From Branchiostoma lanceolatum (taxonomy: Eukaryota; Chordata; Leptocardii; Amphioxiformes; Branchiostomatidae): a DNA stretch of 64,000 nt. The translations under genes were made by a program, and so were the position numbers. The stretch is from contig NC_089737.1 in the NCBI RefSeq assembly GCF_035083965.1, positions 13,319,029-13,383,028 on the forward strand. Reading direction: 5' to 3'. The notes under the pieces are model-generated. The model saw nothing but the letters and a program-made list of their open reading frames with translations. It was not told where the DNA came from and made no database searches. Shown piece after piece: positions 1 to 10,911 of the stretch. Position 1 is the first letter of the stretch. The number at the start of each line of letters is the position of its first letter.

Positions 1-2099
1 TGCAGCCTAGGCACCAGATGTCGGAGGATTTCCCTACGGTTAGCCCGTCGTCACACTCCGGCGGAAGGTACTTGATGGGGGTGGGCGCGCTGCGATTGGT
101 CCGGGTGAGGGTGGAGCTAATGGCCGCTGTCTTCAGTTTGGCGACGCCCAGATCGCACAGGTACGTGTGTAGGGTGTCTTTTGCTATCTGCAATTATCAA
201 AGCGATTTGGTGTGAGTTAGACCATTTGAGAGGTTACAAATTTGCGGTCGTTAGCATTAGCGAAGCCGTATTGAAAAGCTACCTATTTAGTTGAGGATGA
301 AAAGGACAAAAGAAGAATTGTTATTTGCCTAGTTACAATGTTAAGATGTGCACCCACACACTCATCAACAGTATGCAAAACGATCTGTAAAAAAACCTGC
401 TAAGCGTCCATGTAGCAGTTGTCAAGCAATGTTCTACAGTGATAGGCAACTAAACTACGACTGTGATATAATGCAAAGAAACATATACATGTGTACTACG
501 TCCTAGAAGCGTGACGTAATAGAAAAATTACTCATTGACCAGATGATTCATATCGTACAAATTGAACATCTGTTCATGGTGATGATGATGATGAACTGAT
601 TTGAATGGACGTATCAACGTTATTATTGTAGTAACATATCAACGTTACCTACCAGTACATTTCCGGGTTTGATGTCCTGATGCACCAGGTCGTGCTTGTC
701 GTGTAGGTAGGACACGGCGCTGCACAGGTCTGTAGCGATCTTACCCTTCACAGGCATCGTCTTCGGCACCTACATATATCAAGATCAATATGTTACAAAC
801 ACAACAGTATCGTGGTTTTGAAAATCTGGAGTGTGCACATATTACCTTCTGTTACCAGTGAGGTAAGGGTGTCCACTTTTTGAAACTGGTGACAACGGTA
901 CTAAATTATCATTCCCAAACGCAAAATCACCATAATACAAGGATCTAACACACAGTAGAACTGATCACATATACCTGGTGATATGTACACGATATGCATT
1001 GCCGTACAGCTTACTTGTGCGTGTAACAGGTAAAGCCATTTCAGTGCACAGCAGCGTGATTATCATTGTTTGGTTCCTGAACAGATTCTTAAAAGAAATG
1101 GAAAATAGCAGTTGCTAAGCTTAAGGTTGAAAAATCCTAGCCACTTTGTATTGAGGGTATCTACATAAAAGAGAAACTTCTAAATACTACGCTGGCGCAC
1201 TACGTTCATGCTTCAAAATCTAGACAATGTATATTCTATACCTTTACTGGTGATCGTGACGGTCTGAAGAGGATCGTGCCCAGGTCAACACCGTCCACAT
1301 ACGTCATCAGAAGGTACCTTCTGGTGTTGGGCTGCCAGCAGATACCAAGTAGCTGGACGATGTGGGGGTGGCGCAGCTCCCTGTTTGAAAAACAAACAAA
1401 AAAATGTGATTCAAACCGTTTGAAGTACAAGCGGATGGTTATTGCAATTCTTCAACCAGATCCTGACCTCGGTAGCAAAATCAAGGATTGTGTGATTAGA
1501 TCTAGGCCGACTGTCAGAGACCATTTTTGCCCCCGAAGATCTACTTGTACTTGGAGGCAAGGAATTGCAGCATTTGATAGCATGGCAAATTCAAGCAGAG
1601 GACGATATCTAATCCCGACCATTTTAAATCAATGCTTATGTCACACTTCCGTAAGGTCTCGTGTCATGAAAAATAGAGTCAGTCATGAAAAATAGAGTCA
1701 GTCATCCTTTAACCGGTCGAAAAATGGGGTCGACTTTTTGTGTTGAAAGCAGTTCATTGACAAGTCAAAGGCACAGTAATTTGGTGGTATGACCTTATTA
1801 ATGCCAAGAACGTGCACAAAGCCAACCTTAAGTAAAGCAACAGTACCGTAACAGTTTAACCTTTCCATAAAAGCATACTTAATTATCGTACGTCATTTTA
1901 ATTTACCTTAAGTAATCCATCTCTCGACGGAAGCTTTCGTAGGTCTGGTCTTCGTCATCGAATTCTTTGACTGCCACGCGTGTTCCCTGCCACTTCGCCA
2001 GGTAAACTGTACCAAAAGATCCCCTTCCAAGCCTCCTGTTATCACCATGCTCGTCTTTTTCGATGGTGAATTCTTTTCTGTCGATTTCGATTCCTCTGG
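1..2099 (-). CDS. Exons 15-18: TKL/RIPK-like protein kinase domain (incomplete)
   Basis: Exon 15 (1907-2099) holds the glycine loop LGRGSFGTVY (about 571-580), the ATP-binding Lys in VAVKEF (about 592) and the helix C Glu. Exon 16 (1248-1380) continues ELRHPHIVQLLGICWQP, with a gatekeeper-region LLMTYVDGVDLGTIL. Exon 17 (653-769) has the catalytic loop HQDIKPGNVL: Asp 688, Lys 690 and Asn 693 are intact, but the usual HRD Arg is Gln. Exon 18 (187 down past base 1) has DLG (about 707-709) in place of DFG, then the PPE and SDIWCLGC motifs of subdomains VIII-IX. All phosphotransfer residues seen so far are present, so it is probably active. The lack of the HRD Arg suggests it may not need activation-loop phosphorylation. 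RIPK, IRAK and TNNI3K-like TKL kinases are the nearest types. Confidence 0.92.
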
Positions 2100-5000
2100 C
2101 TGTTAACAATTTGAAGACAGTGAGGTTAGTCAGCAACCTTAGAAAACAGTTTAGGACACAACATTTGTGCAGATTTTACTCTTGTAATGATAGTGTATCA
2201 CAGTTACTTTGATCTGTAGATAACATACATTTCGAAAAGTCCTAAACATATATATATTTTGTATTCATTTGTATGAAGCAAGCTAGGTATTGAATTTGGT
2301 AATCTCTTACCGGGGATCATAACTTAGTAGTTGCCAAATGCATACATCATACTTGGACACACCACATAATTCAATTGGGGGGTTAATGCTAAGGATGTAA
2401 TGAAATGTAATATATCTCCTCATTTTAATCCATGAAAACATGCACATAACACATTGTGAAAAACTAAATGATGGGGATAAACTTCCGATAAAGTATACCT
2501 TACCTGTGCTGCCAAACCCGGACCGATGTAGTCTCCTCTCAATAGATGCCCCTGGTCCTGCTCCTGCTCCGCTTTCGTACAGGGAGTTACTTGGTGCCTG
2601 TTGAATATCAAACACTCTCTCTTTAAAACGAGAAATACGATTAAAGGGCAGGATATTAGCAGAAAAGTACATCCGTGTATTATGACACGGTATCCGGTAC
2701 CGACTTCCAACTACCTTTGACCCGGTGCTCATAACCGTGTCAGCATCTATTCCTAGAAGACAAGATCTAAAATATGATGAAGTCGCGTTCCTTGTATTGA
2801 AGTCTAGTTTAGACCTTCTTCAGCAGTAAGATAGTTGCAAAAAACTTGATCTCGGTGATATATTCTTCTGCTTATTGTTCGCACAAGCTTTAGTATATGT
2901 TTGTCAATGAACCAACTGACCTCGGCATAGGGGTTGATCTGAGATCCATGGAGACGTTCTCTCTGCGATTGATCAACAGGCATGGCATCTGTTGGACGAC
3001 AACACAGTAATAGATATGTTAATCTTTAATGCAAGCTCACACCCGAAGGCATAATGCAGAATATATACAGACAGTGAACATACTAATTAGACCAATCTTC
3101 TGTAAAATTCTATTATCATTATTGCTAAAACGAAACCGTCATAATCAGTACTTTTGTTTCCAGTACTTACCAGGTGCGTCAGGTCTCTGTGACTCCAGCC
3201 TATTGCCGCCGGCAGCTTGTTGGCTTTGCCTTTCGTAGATGATATTGTCTATCTGTTAAGGAGGAAAAACTTGCTTTAGGATGGAAGATTTACCTATTTT
3301 GTTTTGTCAGCCGCTAACTGTGATTAAAGAAATGCAATAAACAAATAGATAAATGTGAGGAGATTTGTGATAAGACACCGTGTGTTTAAATGTGTACTTG
3401 TATAAGACAAAATCCTACCTGGGAATTTATGCGGTTCGTTGAACAGTCCATGGCTGTATGGATAAAGAGGAATGTTTGCTCAGAACGCTCATGGGTTTTC
3501 AGCAGAATTACGATCAAAGTTAAGTCTTCTAAAATGGATATGATATAGAGAATGTTTTTGGGATACCTTCCTCATCCTCGAGATCGTTGCTATGTCCGGC
3601 TTCTTGTGCAGGATTTCGGGATGTCTTCGGGTTTGTGTGATCTACAGCATGATATCAAAAACAACAAATGTAAACCTAAATCTATAAAAAAAATGTGGGC
3701 ATCGTTAAAGTCAATATACGTACTAAATACATTAAAGTCCTTAGTTTGCAGTTGTTTCGACAAAACATATCAAACAATTTCATTATCATTAGTGTTAGAT
3801 AGTAGTTTTTGACACGTGCCTATTTCATGTTTAATTTCTTATAAGTAGAAGACATCAAATGAAACACAAATATGTGGACAATTAAGATGACAAACGAATA
3901 CCATGTTGGAGGCTCTCCCCATGTGCATGGTCTGTTCCAACTTCATCTATGGGGAAATGAGACGTACTGGAATCCATCGGTTCTGGAAGATTTGAGAAAC
4001 AAGTTAATCTTGCTAATTCAAACGCACAAAAAATACGGTAAAATGTCAATCAATAATATAATATATAATTATAATCCCAGGATACAGATAGTATTATTGT
4101 GTGATATCATTGTGTGAATGCAGAGAAATTCACCATACAAGAATACTTAGTTTTGCAATTTGCATAAAGTTACATTATATGCCTCGATAATCAGATTTCT
4201 TGATATATATATTTGCTACATGTACCTGTCCCTGTATGGTCCTTTCGGACCTCCTGCATTGGGAACCGGGCCGAAGAGCTCGGGTCCAGGTCTTCTGTAA
4301 GAAGAAAATCAGACAACTACTACCTACATGTTTGTGTTAGAAACGTGTCAGTTTCTGCGCAATCTTGCCAACTTTTAATTTTAATAACAAAGGCCACTCG
4401 CACACTGTTACGGAGGCAAAGCATTCATAATGCATCTACAAAGCCGGTTTACGCAATACCTTTTAGCAGAAGAAATGTTTTACTTATCTGCAAGGATGAA
4501 GAATGTCAGGAAGTTTGTACCGACCTTGTGCAACGTCTTGGTTTGCGTCTTCGGTACCACCTCCTCTTCCTCCTTAAATCCAGAAGAAACGAGTATAAAA
4601 TATCATTAAAGAAATATTTCTTTTACACTCATATCCAAGTTGATCCCATCCCTCTTATGATATTGTGCATGGTGTACAAGGCATTGTGAAAGGGGAGATT
4701 ACCACAATTTATCCACCCATTACTGATCGATTTGTCCCTGATGATGTGAAATTTTTCTTTTTGTACCCATGAATGCTACATTCATTTTAGTAATGGCATC
4801 TCAGTCATCACAAGGGAAATATACTTGATGAATACTCACTTTCAAAGGCATCTACAGCGTTCTTCAACCCAGCGTTGAAAACTGCAGCCTTCAGACTTTC
4901 TATGGAAGAGTCGCTTTTCCTGTCCCAGTACCACATGTTCAGCGCCAGCTCGCAGCGTCCTCTGTCCTCGGCCTGTTTTCTCTGTATCCACGCGACTTTC

Positions 5001-8000
5001 TGTGGGGGAACGCCGAGTAGTTCGGCCAAGAGATGCCACTTTGGCCCTGCTCTATCCATGATTATAAGGAAGAACTCCGCTGTTTCTGCAAAGTAAGACA
5101 TCAGACGTCAGAAAGAGTAAATACTTTTCGTTTACACACACACTTGAATATATGTTAGAACACAAAGACAGTAGAAATATTTCTTAGAAAGATGCCTATA
5201 GTTGTGACAATGTTGTATTTCAATATGGCACATACACATCGCTCGGATTTCAGAAACTGTTTAATAGACTTTCAACCATGTGACCAAGTAATGGGTCAGT
5301 CAACCGGAAGGTCAAATCTTGGAGATATGGCTATTTGGAGAAGACAGTATTTTCTTAGAAATTCCCGGTTTCCTGTGTTGGAAGTCTGACAGAACATATA
5401 TATATATATAACATATATATATATATATATATAACAGTAATAACCCATTACCAGAGTCACGTGTCCTTAAGGTCAGGTGATTAAAGTAATTAGTCATGCA
5501 CTTTGAACAAAGACATAGTGAGTAAGGCTCAATTTCCTGTGTTAGAACAATAGTTTAATCTTCACCCTTACCTTCGAACTGCCCGGATCCATCCTCTCCG
5601 TCGATCCCGCCCAGATCTGCGGCCTGCAGCGCGGTCCACAGCCGGCCAACCGTCGCGTCGTACCCGTGCTTCTGTCGCCAGGTCGTCAGCACCTACATGT
5701 AAATCAATCTTTATTGTAAAATCAACTTTGCAGACATGTCTTGGAGGCCATAGCCTGGTCCCAGTCTCTAGGGTCGGCTTAGAAGTGTTTTACCGGGCCC
5801 AGTTTGCTTTATGCGACTCGTTTCTGTCAGCCTGTCTACTTAGCTGCCATATAAAATTTCGCAGCCGCTCTACTTAAGCTGCCAGAGAGAGTTCCGCTGC
5901 CGTCCTGGTAGCAACCTAATCTCATCCAAGGCCATAAACACACCCCGAGAGGGCTAAGCTGTCTGGGCGGGCGGGGATCACTACCAGCGCCGTAGAGATA
6001 TCGGAGAGCCCCCGATGGTATGGTTTCCAGGCTAGGCGGTCACAACTGAATTGCGAGAGATTTTTTACATGTTTAAAGAACTACACAAACATTCCAGTCA
6101 ATTAGATCACAATTACATCACAATTTTCATATTTATGAACTTATATACTTTCAAAAGGTGTCTTTTAGACGGACAATGACAAAAGACAAAAAGCACCTCC
6201 ATACAGCACTCCCGCTTGTCACGATGCTTGTCTTCGATCACCTCGATGTCCACTTCTTTAAAACCCAGTTGACGGGTAAGGTCCTTCCAGGCCATGCCGA
6301 CATTTTCTTTGATGGTATATAACGGATCCTTGTGTACGACTGTGTTATAGATACGTAACAGGATCATAATCACATTTTAGTACACATCTATGTCATTTAG
6401 TATCACTTGATATCTACCAATCGTTGTGAAAATTGCTTTTGTATTGCTTATTCTTAGATTTTAAGCAAGAAACTGAATACTTAAGTGAATGCATTTTGCA
6501 TCGCATTCGTGTAAATGTGAAAGCATAATGCAAGGAAAGTACATACATTGATTTTGCTGATAGTAATGCCCAATATTTGCTTCTGCGTTAATTATGACGA
6601 AAATTGTAAACAGAAACATACCAGCGCTAGGTCTCGTAGGACGACGAACAACTTGTTCTGTATTATAAGAACACAAAAGACATGCGTTTTCGGAAAGACG
6701 AATATTGAATTGTAATCCTTTTATTTCATTTCAATGTTGATGATTCTAGCATTTTCTCTACTATTCATACAGCTGTGCCTTGAGTATGTAAAAAGAAATT
6801 AAGCACAAAAGATTTATTGTTAGAAATACATTAAGTGAAAAAGTGAAAAAGAATCAAATAAGTACCTGAAGCCGGACGTTGGTAGGGCGTAGCACGGGAT
6901 CGTGGATGGTGAACCGGGGCAGCCGGCGGTTGTCTTCGCGCTTGGGCAGGAGCGGTAGCCGGGCGGGAATCACCTTGGGCCACCTGGGCCGATTCTAAAG
7001 AAAACATGACAAGCTTCTATTGGGTGATTGAAGTCACGTGATTATGACCGAACTCATCGTTAGCAATGTTGGTTGGCCAGTGTACAATATGTAAAAATGT
7101 TCTGAACAATTTGTTAATGTCCTTAATTTACCGTTTTCTTGAAATTCTTTTATAGGCTATGTATATGCGGAGAGCCACTGACTTGGAATTCTTCCCTACT
7201 TAAAACTGCATTATCAGAACAAAAGTCATAACTCATATGTTGAGAAATGCATTAGAATTCAGAAATAAGTGTAGTATGGCATGGTAGGATTTTAGTGATG
7301 CAGTCAAACCTGTACAAGTGACTACCTTATCATAATACTTTTTGATGGTCACAAGATTGTTTTCCCCATTGACACAAGCATTAAGAATTCTCAGACCTCT
7401 CTATAGTGACCACCTGCCCACATAGACCACATCATTTCATCATTCCCCTGAGCGGTCATCTTGGGCAGGTGTATTTCTTTAAATCTCACCGATAAGTTCT
7501 GCCACGCTCCTGAAGCGAGCCGAGATGAGCGCTGCCTTCAGCATGTCGACCGTTGCCTGTCTCCCGTGATCCCCTAGCCACACGTTGAGTGCCCGGATGC
7601 AGCAGTCCCGCGGTCTGCCTCGGTATGTCTGCTCTATGGAGGCGATCTGGGGCTCGTGCAGGCCCAGTCTACGGGAGATCTCTTTCCACTCGTGACAGGC
7701 GTTTTCCACCACGATGTTAAAGTATCTTGCTATGCCTTTGAACAAGGAGGTTTAAAATCATGAATACATAACACTGAAGTTCAGTGTTGCAAAACATATG
7801 ATATGTCAGTTGACAGGGGGTGTTTCAAGACTAGAGTATGCAAAGGTTGCATTTGTGGTCTTTGGAAAGGCACCTGACAGACCCAGTCTACGGGAGATCT
7901 CTTTCCACTCGTGACAGGCGTTTTCCACCACGATGTCAAAGTATCTTGCTATGCCTTTAAATGAAGACAGAAATCATTTTCAGTGTTGTGATACATATGT

Positions 8001-9251
8001 CAGTTGACAGGGGGCGTTTCAAGACTATAGTGTATGCATCGGTGGCCTTTGGCCTTGAAAGGCACTTGACAGGTCCAATCTACGGGAGATTTCTTTCCAT
8101 TCGTGACAAGCGTTTGCCACCACGATGTCAAAGTATTTTGCTATGCCTTTAAATTGACGTGAAACATTTTCAGTGTTAATGTACATGTCAGTCAGCAGGG
8201 AGCGTTTCAAAACTAGAGTGTGCAAAGGTTGCATCGGTGGCCTTTGGCCTTGAAAGGCACCTGACAGGCCTAATCTACAGGCTATCTCCTTCCACTCCTG
8301 ACAGGCGTTTTCTACGACGATGTCAAAGTATCTTGCTATGCCTTTAACTGAAGACGTTAAACATTTTCAGTGTTAATATACATATGCATGTTAGTTAACA
8401 GGGGGCGTGTAACCTTTTATGACAACAGGACTTGGAGGCTGCATCCATGGCCAATGGAAAGGCAATTGACACAATATTTCTCACGTGACAATGAAGATTA
8501 GTATTATGCCTTGGTATAGTAAAGGTTAAAATTGAACCGGTGGAAAGAAAAAGATGAGCTTCGCTTTCCATACTGTAGTGCCAGCCGGGCCCTTAGTAAT
8601 TAAGCTCCATTTATTGAACTCACAATATTAAAGTGACAATCATGCATACAAACTCACTTTCACTTTCAAATCATCATAGCAGTCAGCTATAGAAGCGTAT
8701 AATGCTAAATATTTTTAGTCTACACTTTCCTGGTGCTGCTAAAAACAATACAGACTTTATTCTAAACAAATAGCAAAAAACAAAGGGTTATAGTCTCAAA
8801 ACAATTGACAGAATACTAGCTATAGCTAGCCCTCAATTGTACTTTGCCCTACTATGGAAAAGTTGAACATTTTGGATGTGAAATTCAAAACGTAACTTAC
8901 ATGAAAGCAGTATACAAAAACGTTGATTTTTACAAACATAAATCTACTGTGACAACGATAGCACTAACCTGTAGGTCGTTGGTTCCTAAGTAAGTTACTA
9001 AGATGAGTGTTGCCTGTGTTGTCCAACGCTTTACAGAAAGCTAAGAACGCCCGGTTCCCTTTCGTGGGTAGGATGGTCAGTAATGCCCGTACCCGGTCAG
9101 TTTGGAGCCTCCTGGACCGAATATCGTCTTCTTCTTCTGCTAAAAGGATCCTTTCCTTAACCAGTTCGTCAACGACTCCGGGCACGTTGACTATACCGTT
9201 GACCAATTCCACCCGAAACTGTGTTAACAGATTTCTATGCTGCGGATCCAT
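1..9251 (-). CDS. CARD - death domain x3 - protein kinase gene (3' end outside window)
   Basis: I assembled this from 18 exons by matching GT/AG sites and reading phase: 8969-9251, 7490-7735, 6866-6994, 6622-6657, 6197-6306, 5572-5692, 4840-5085, 4525-4572, 4226-4294, 3567-3641, 3419-3453, 3171-3252, 2921-2988, 2504-2597, 1907-2099, 1248-1380, 653-769 and 1-187. Together they give about 757 residues with no stop. The order is CARD (1-94), DD1 (95-176), Pro/Ala/Arg-rich linker (177-231), DD2 (232-308), DD3 (309-390), low-complexity linker (391-547) and kinase (from about 550). Kinase subdomains I to IX are present; the C-lobe end lies off the left edge. CARDs and death domains are homotypic assembly modules of apoptotic and innate immune complexes, so a cytosolic adaptor-kinase is the natural inference. 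Closest known layouts are CRADD (CARD-DD), RIPK1 (kinase-DD), RIPK2 (kinase-CARD) and IRAK (DD-kinase). None has this combination. Exact small linker exons are less certain than the domain exons. Confidence 0.88.
2504..4572 (-). CDS. Exons 8-14: low-complexity linker between death domain 3 and kinase
   Basis: Seven short exons (4525-4572, 4226-4294, 3567-3641, 3419-3453, 3171-3252, 2921-2988, 2504-2597) code for about 157 residues rich in Gly, Ser, Gln, Asp and Glu. Examples are a GRGGGTEDANQ segment, an acidic SNDLEDEE segment and a GAGAGPGAS run. I recognise no domain. The exons were chosen because each has an AG acceptor and GT donor and keeps the frame from DD3 to the kinase. One or two could be mis-bounded or alternatively spliced. 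Confidence 0.65.
4840..5085 (-). CDS. Exon 7: death domain 3
   Basis: A 246-bp exon, phase 1-1, encoding TAEFFLIIMDRAGPKWHLLAELLGV and onward through ALNMWYWDRKSDSSIESLKAAVF. The Trp, LGV, W-IQRKQ and ALN.WYW landmarks of the death-domain core are all present, and no stop interrupts. Its length equals that of the DD1 exon. It is followed by seven short linker exons and then the kinase. Confidence 0.92.
5572..6306 (-). CDS. Exons 5-6: death domain 2, split by one intron
   Basis: Exon 5 (6197-6306) gives NVGMAWKDLTRQLGFKEVDIEVIEDKH and onward to CCMEV. Exon 6 (5572-5692) gives VLTTWRQKHGYDATVGRLWTAL and onward. Together they match the second half of helix 1 to helix 6 of a death domain, including the core Trp and LGF turn. 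The phase-0 intron between them is unlike the intronless DD1 and DD3. The donor after exon 5 reads GTGCTT, which is weaker than consensus. Helix 1 looks shortened, so DD2 is the most divergent of the three. The intron between the two halves contains a palindrome-ended repeat (5751-6034). Confidence 0.85.
5751..6034. mobile_element. MITE-like element with TAGCCTGG ends, in the death domain 2 intron
   Basis: The segment starts TAGCCTGG and ends CCAGGCTA, with no coding content. The same terminal octamer bounds elements near 15978-16073 and 17701-17784, so it is probably a family. The inner part (CGGGCGGG, TACCAGCGCCG) resembles a stretch near 56760-56820. Confidence 0.55.
6622..6994 (-). CDS. 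Exons 3-4: proline-rich linker between death domains 1 and 2
   Basis: Exon 3 (6866-6994) encodes a Pro/Ala/Arg/Gln-rich stretch (for example ARRQPPAAPVHHPRSRAT). Exon 4 (6622-6657) adds 12 residues, QVVRRPTRPSA plus the split codon. Both are phase 1-1 exons with good acceptors (CTTTAG, ATACAG) and donors (CAG then GTACTT; CTG then GTATGT). No fold is expected here. The sequence looks like a flexible, basic spacer. Confidence 0.75.
7303..7472. mobile_element. Element related to the 12-kb transposon family
   Basis: It begins CAGTCAAACCTGTACAAGTG and ends near GGTCATCTTGGGCAGGTG. It has internal CTATAGTGACCACCTGCCC. Similar sequence occurs at about 10440-10740 and 37430-37683. The ends resemble the terminal repeats of the 12041-13399 element. 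No transposase is encoded. Confidence 0.55.
7490..7735 (-). CDS. Exon 2: death domain 1
   Basis: This 246-bp exon has phase-1 introns on both sides and encodes one complete death domain. Visible landmarks are the helix 2 segment NACHEWKEISRRLGL, the Trp that is typical of the fold core, EPQIASIEQTY for helix 3, and ALNVWLGDHGRQATVDMLKAAL for helices 4-5. Death domains pair with other death domains in receptor and adaptor complexes. The exon has exactly the same length and phase class as the DD3 exon, which suggests duplication of a whole exon. Fragments of the same exon lie in the preceding intron. Confidence 0.92.
7869..8346 (-). repeat. Three tandem partial copies of the death-domain 1 exon in intron 1
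   Basis: The 3'-splice-site end of the DD1 exon is repeated at about 7874-7954, 8066-8146 and 8261-8341, in units of roughly 190-200 bp that include intron sequence (shared TTTCAGTGTT and GACAGGGGGCGT stretches). Each copy keeps the AG acceptor, runs 81 bp without a stop, and then meets a GT (GTGCC). Each would therefore be a phase 1-1 exon adding 27 residues that match helices 1-2 of DD1. The copies lose similarity to DD1 after the residues LGL. They are either dead remnants of tandem duplication or alternative mini-exons; the sequence alone cannot decide. Confidence 0.8.
8969..9251 (-). CDS. Exon 1: CARD domain and start codon
   Basis: The exon begins MDPQHRNLLTQF and ends in a phase-1 donor (ACAG then GTTAGT). 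It encodes a full six-helix CARD. Helix 1 is amphipathic (RNLLTQFRVELVNGI). A central VVDELVKERILLAEEEDDI segment follows, then the ILPTKGNRAFLAFCKAL signature, which resembles the ILPSRG.KAF motif of CRADD-type CARDs. CARDs bind other CARDs, for example those of initiator caspases, NOD-like receptors or RIPK2-type kinases. The ATG is the first in this open frame and directly precedes the fold, so no signal peptide is present. Confidence 0.92.
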
Positions 9252-9426
9252 AGCGAGCCAGGTATGTCACTTTCAAAACACGCCCATTTAAAAAGAGATT
9301 ATGAAATTGGTTGACTTAAGCTCCATGCTTATGTCATCAACACTCCGTAAAGGCCCTTTGTTGCTGTTAAAAAAAGTACGACGACAAAAGCCAGGTGCGA
9401 AATTTTACCTTCACTTTCGCTGCATT

Positions 9427-9561
9427 TCAAGATGGCGGACGCAGTAAATGCGGAAGTTCAAAGTTCACAACCTTAAGAACGTAAACAAACAGGTGCGGTA
9501 ATGCAGGGGGCGTCTCACTTCCTTTTCCTTTTATATCACGGGGCGGGATGCTATAAAATGG
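9427..9561. promoter_or_regulatory. Candidate promoter region upstream of the CARD-kinase gene
   Basis: On the minus strand TATAAAAGG lies at 9527-9535, about 280 bp upstream of the CARD start codon. On the plus strand there is a CAAGATGGCGGAC match to the YY1/TISU type of core-promoter motif (about 9428-9440) and a second TATAAAA at about 9552. These are motif matches only. Direction and use of each are not shown by the sequence. Confidence 0.3.
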
Positions 9562-9639
9562 AGCACCATGACTTCATGTAACTACATATACATAGTCCAA
9601 GACCCTGGGCGAAAAAAACACATGCTTTTTATGTTTATT

Positions 9640-9900
9640 CCAGGGTACTATGATCTATCGGAGTTTCAAACCCCGCTCGGGCAAGCTTGTGACGAGTTGC
9701 ATTCCTCCTTTCGGATGGAGACGTAACACCATCGGCCCCATATATGTGAGAACCTAATGCACCAAACATCTGCACGTAAAATAACCCAGCACACTTTCGG
9801 AGTGGAGTACGAATGTTGGGCTCCAAGAAGTACGAAGGGATCAATTAGCTTCTCCACTTCCTCATTATTATAAGCACAAGCACACACCTTTCTTGTGTAG
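9640..9900 (+). repeat. SINE-like dispersed repeat, copy 1
   Basis: It shares a core with copies near 40540, 49060, 54770 and 60540: a TTTCGGATGG-GACGTAA motif, then CTGCACGTAAAATAACCCAGCACAC. The left part GGAGTTTCAAACCCC resembles a degenerate tRNA B box. Copies differ by many substitutions, so the family is old. Confidence 0.6.
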
Positions 9901-10905
9901 TGTATCCACCCTTTCACAAGTAGAGAAAATGGATACCATATTTAAGATGCAAGGACAAAAAAACAATCATTTAAGCAAACTTAGTTTAAGGTTTAATGCA
10001 TTTTTTTCATATATCATTCAGGACAATATTTGTAAACTGTGAAAGTAATGAAGTTTTGAACACAATACTGGGAAACTGAATCTAATACATCAGAACCTGT
10101 ATTCTCAAATGCATATTTTTAGTCATTTTGGAAACAATAAGCATTGACAGTACAACATAATAATGTAACTATAGAAGGAAGATGGGTGATTTGCGTATAG
10201 CAAAGAAAAAAGTGTATGAACAGATTTGTGACAGGAGTCTTGTGGCTACCATGTCTAGTACAGGCCTATTGCAAATCACCATTGTACTGCTATGGATTAC
10301 TAATCTTTTAAATTTTGCCATAAAGGCATTTGATACAGCATTCTTCTTTTAGCAATGTAAATATTGGCACTCTTTGAGAGTAGGAAGCCTTAGTTCTAAA
10401 TACTCTTGAGTAAATCTTCAATCATTCATGGTGGTTTACAGCTTGCAGTTTTGCATTGACCCCTCCACTGAGACATTATCACATTACAACAATACAGACT
10501 TTCTATGAGCACTCTGTGTGCCCACCAAGAACATTGCAACCACCTTTCCCCATACCATCTATCGTGACCACTAAAGAGACCTGAAGAAAATGGCTGCAGT
10601 ACACAGGTGGTCACTATAGACAGGATTCATTGGGCTTGAGTCAGTGGGAAAAAAATCATCCAAGGGCTCACCAAAATGTGGCCAAATTGGCCAGCTGGTC
10701 CTTATGCAGAGGTGGTCACTTATACAGGCTTGACCATAATTTGGCCAGCACACTTGGCTTGTTCTTAGCCATTAAAACAAACATATCTCCATCAAAGATG
10801 AATTCTCTGCAAGACTGCAAAAAAGTGCAAATGCAACTCTTTTTTTCTTCCTTGGTTATCATTTCAAGACACGGTCTTTTGCCACTTCCACCTGCCATAG
10901 TAGTC

Positions 10906-10911
10906 TTTATT
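10906..10911 (-). terminator. Candidate poly(A) signal of STRAP
   Basis: AATAAA on the minus strand, about 50 nt after the predicted stop codon. It is the nearest match; more distal sites may also be used. Confidence 0.4.

Noticed and set aside
9007-9291. 94-codon plus-strand frame opposite the CARD exon
   Set aside because: Antisense shadow of the CARD exon.
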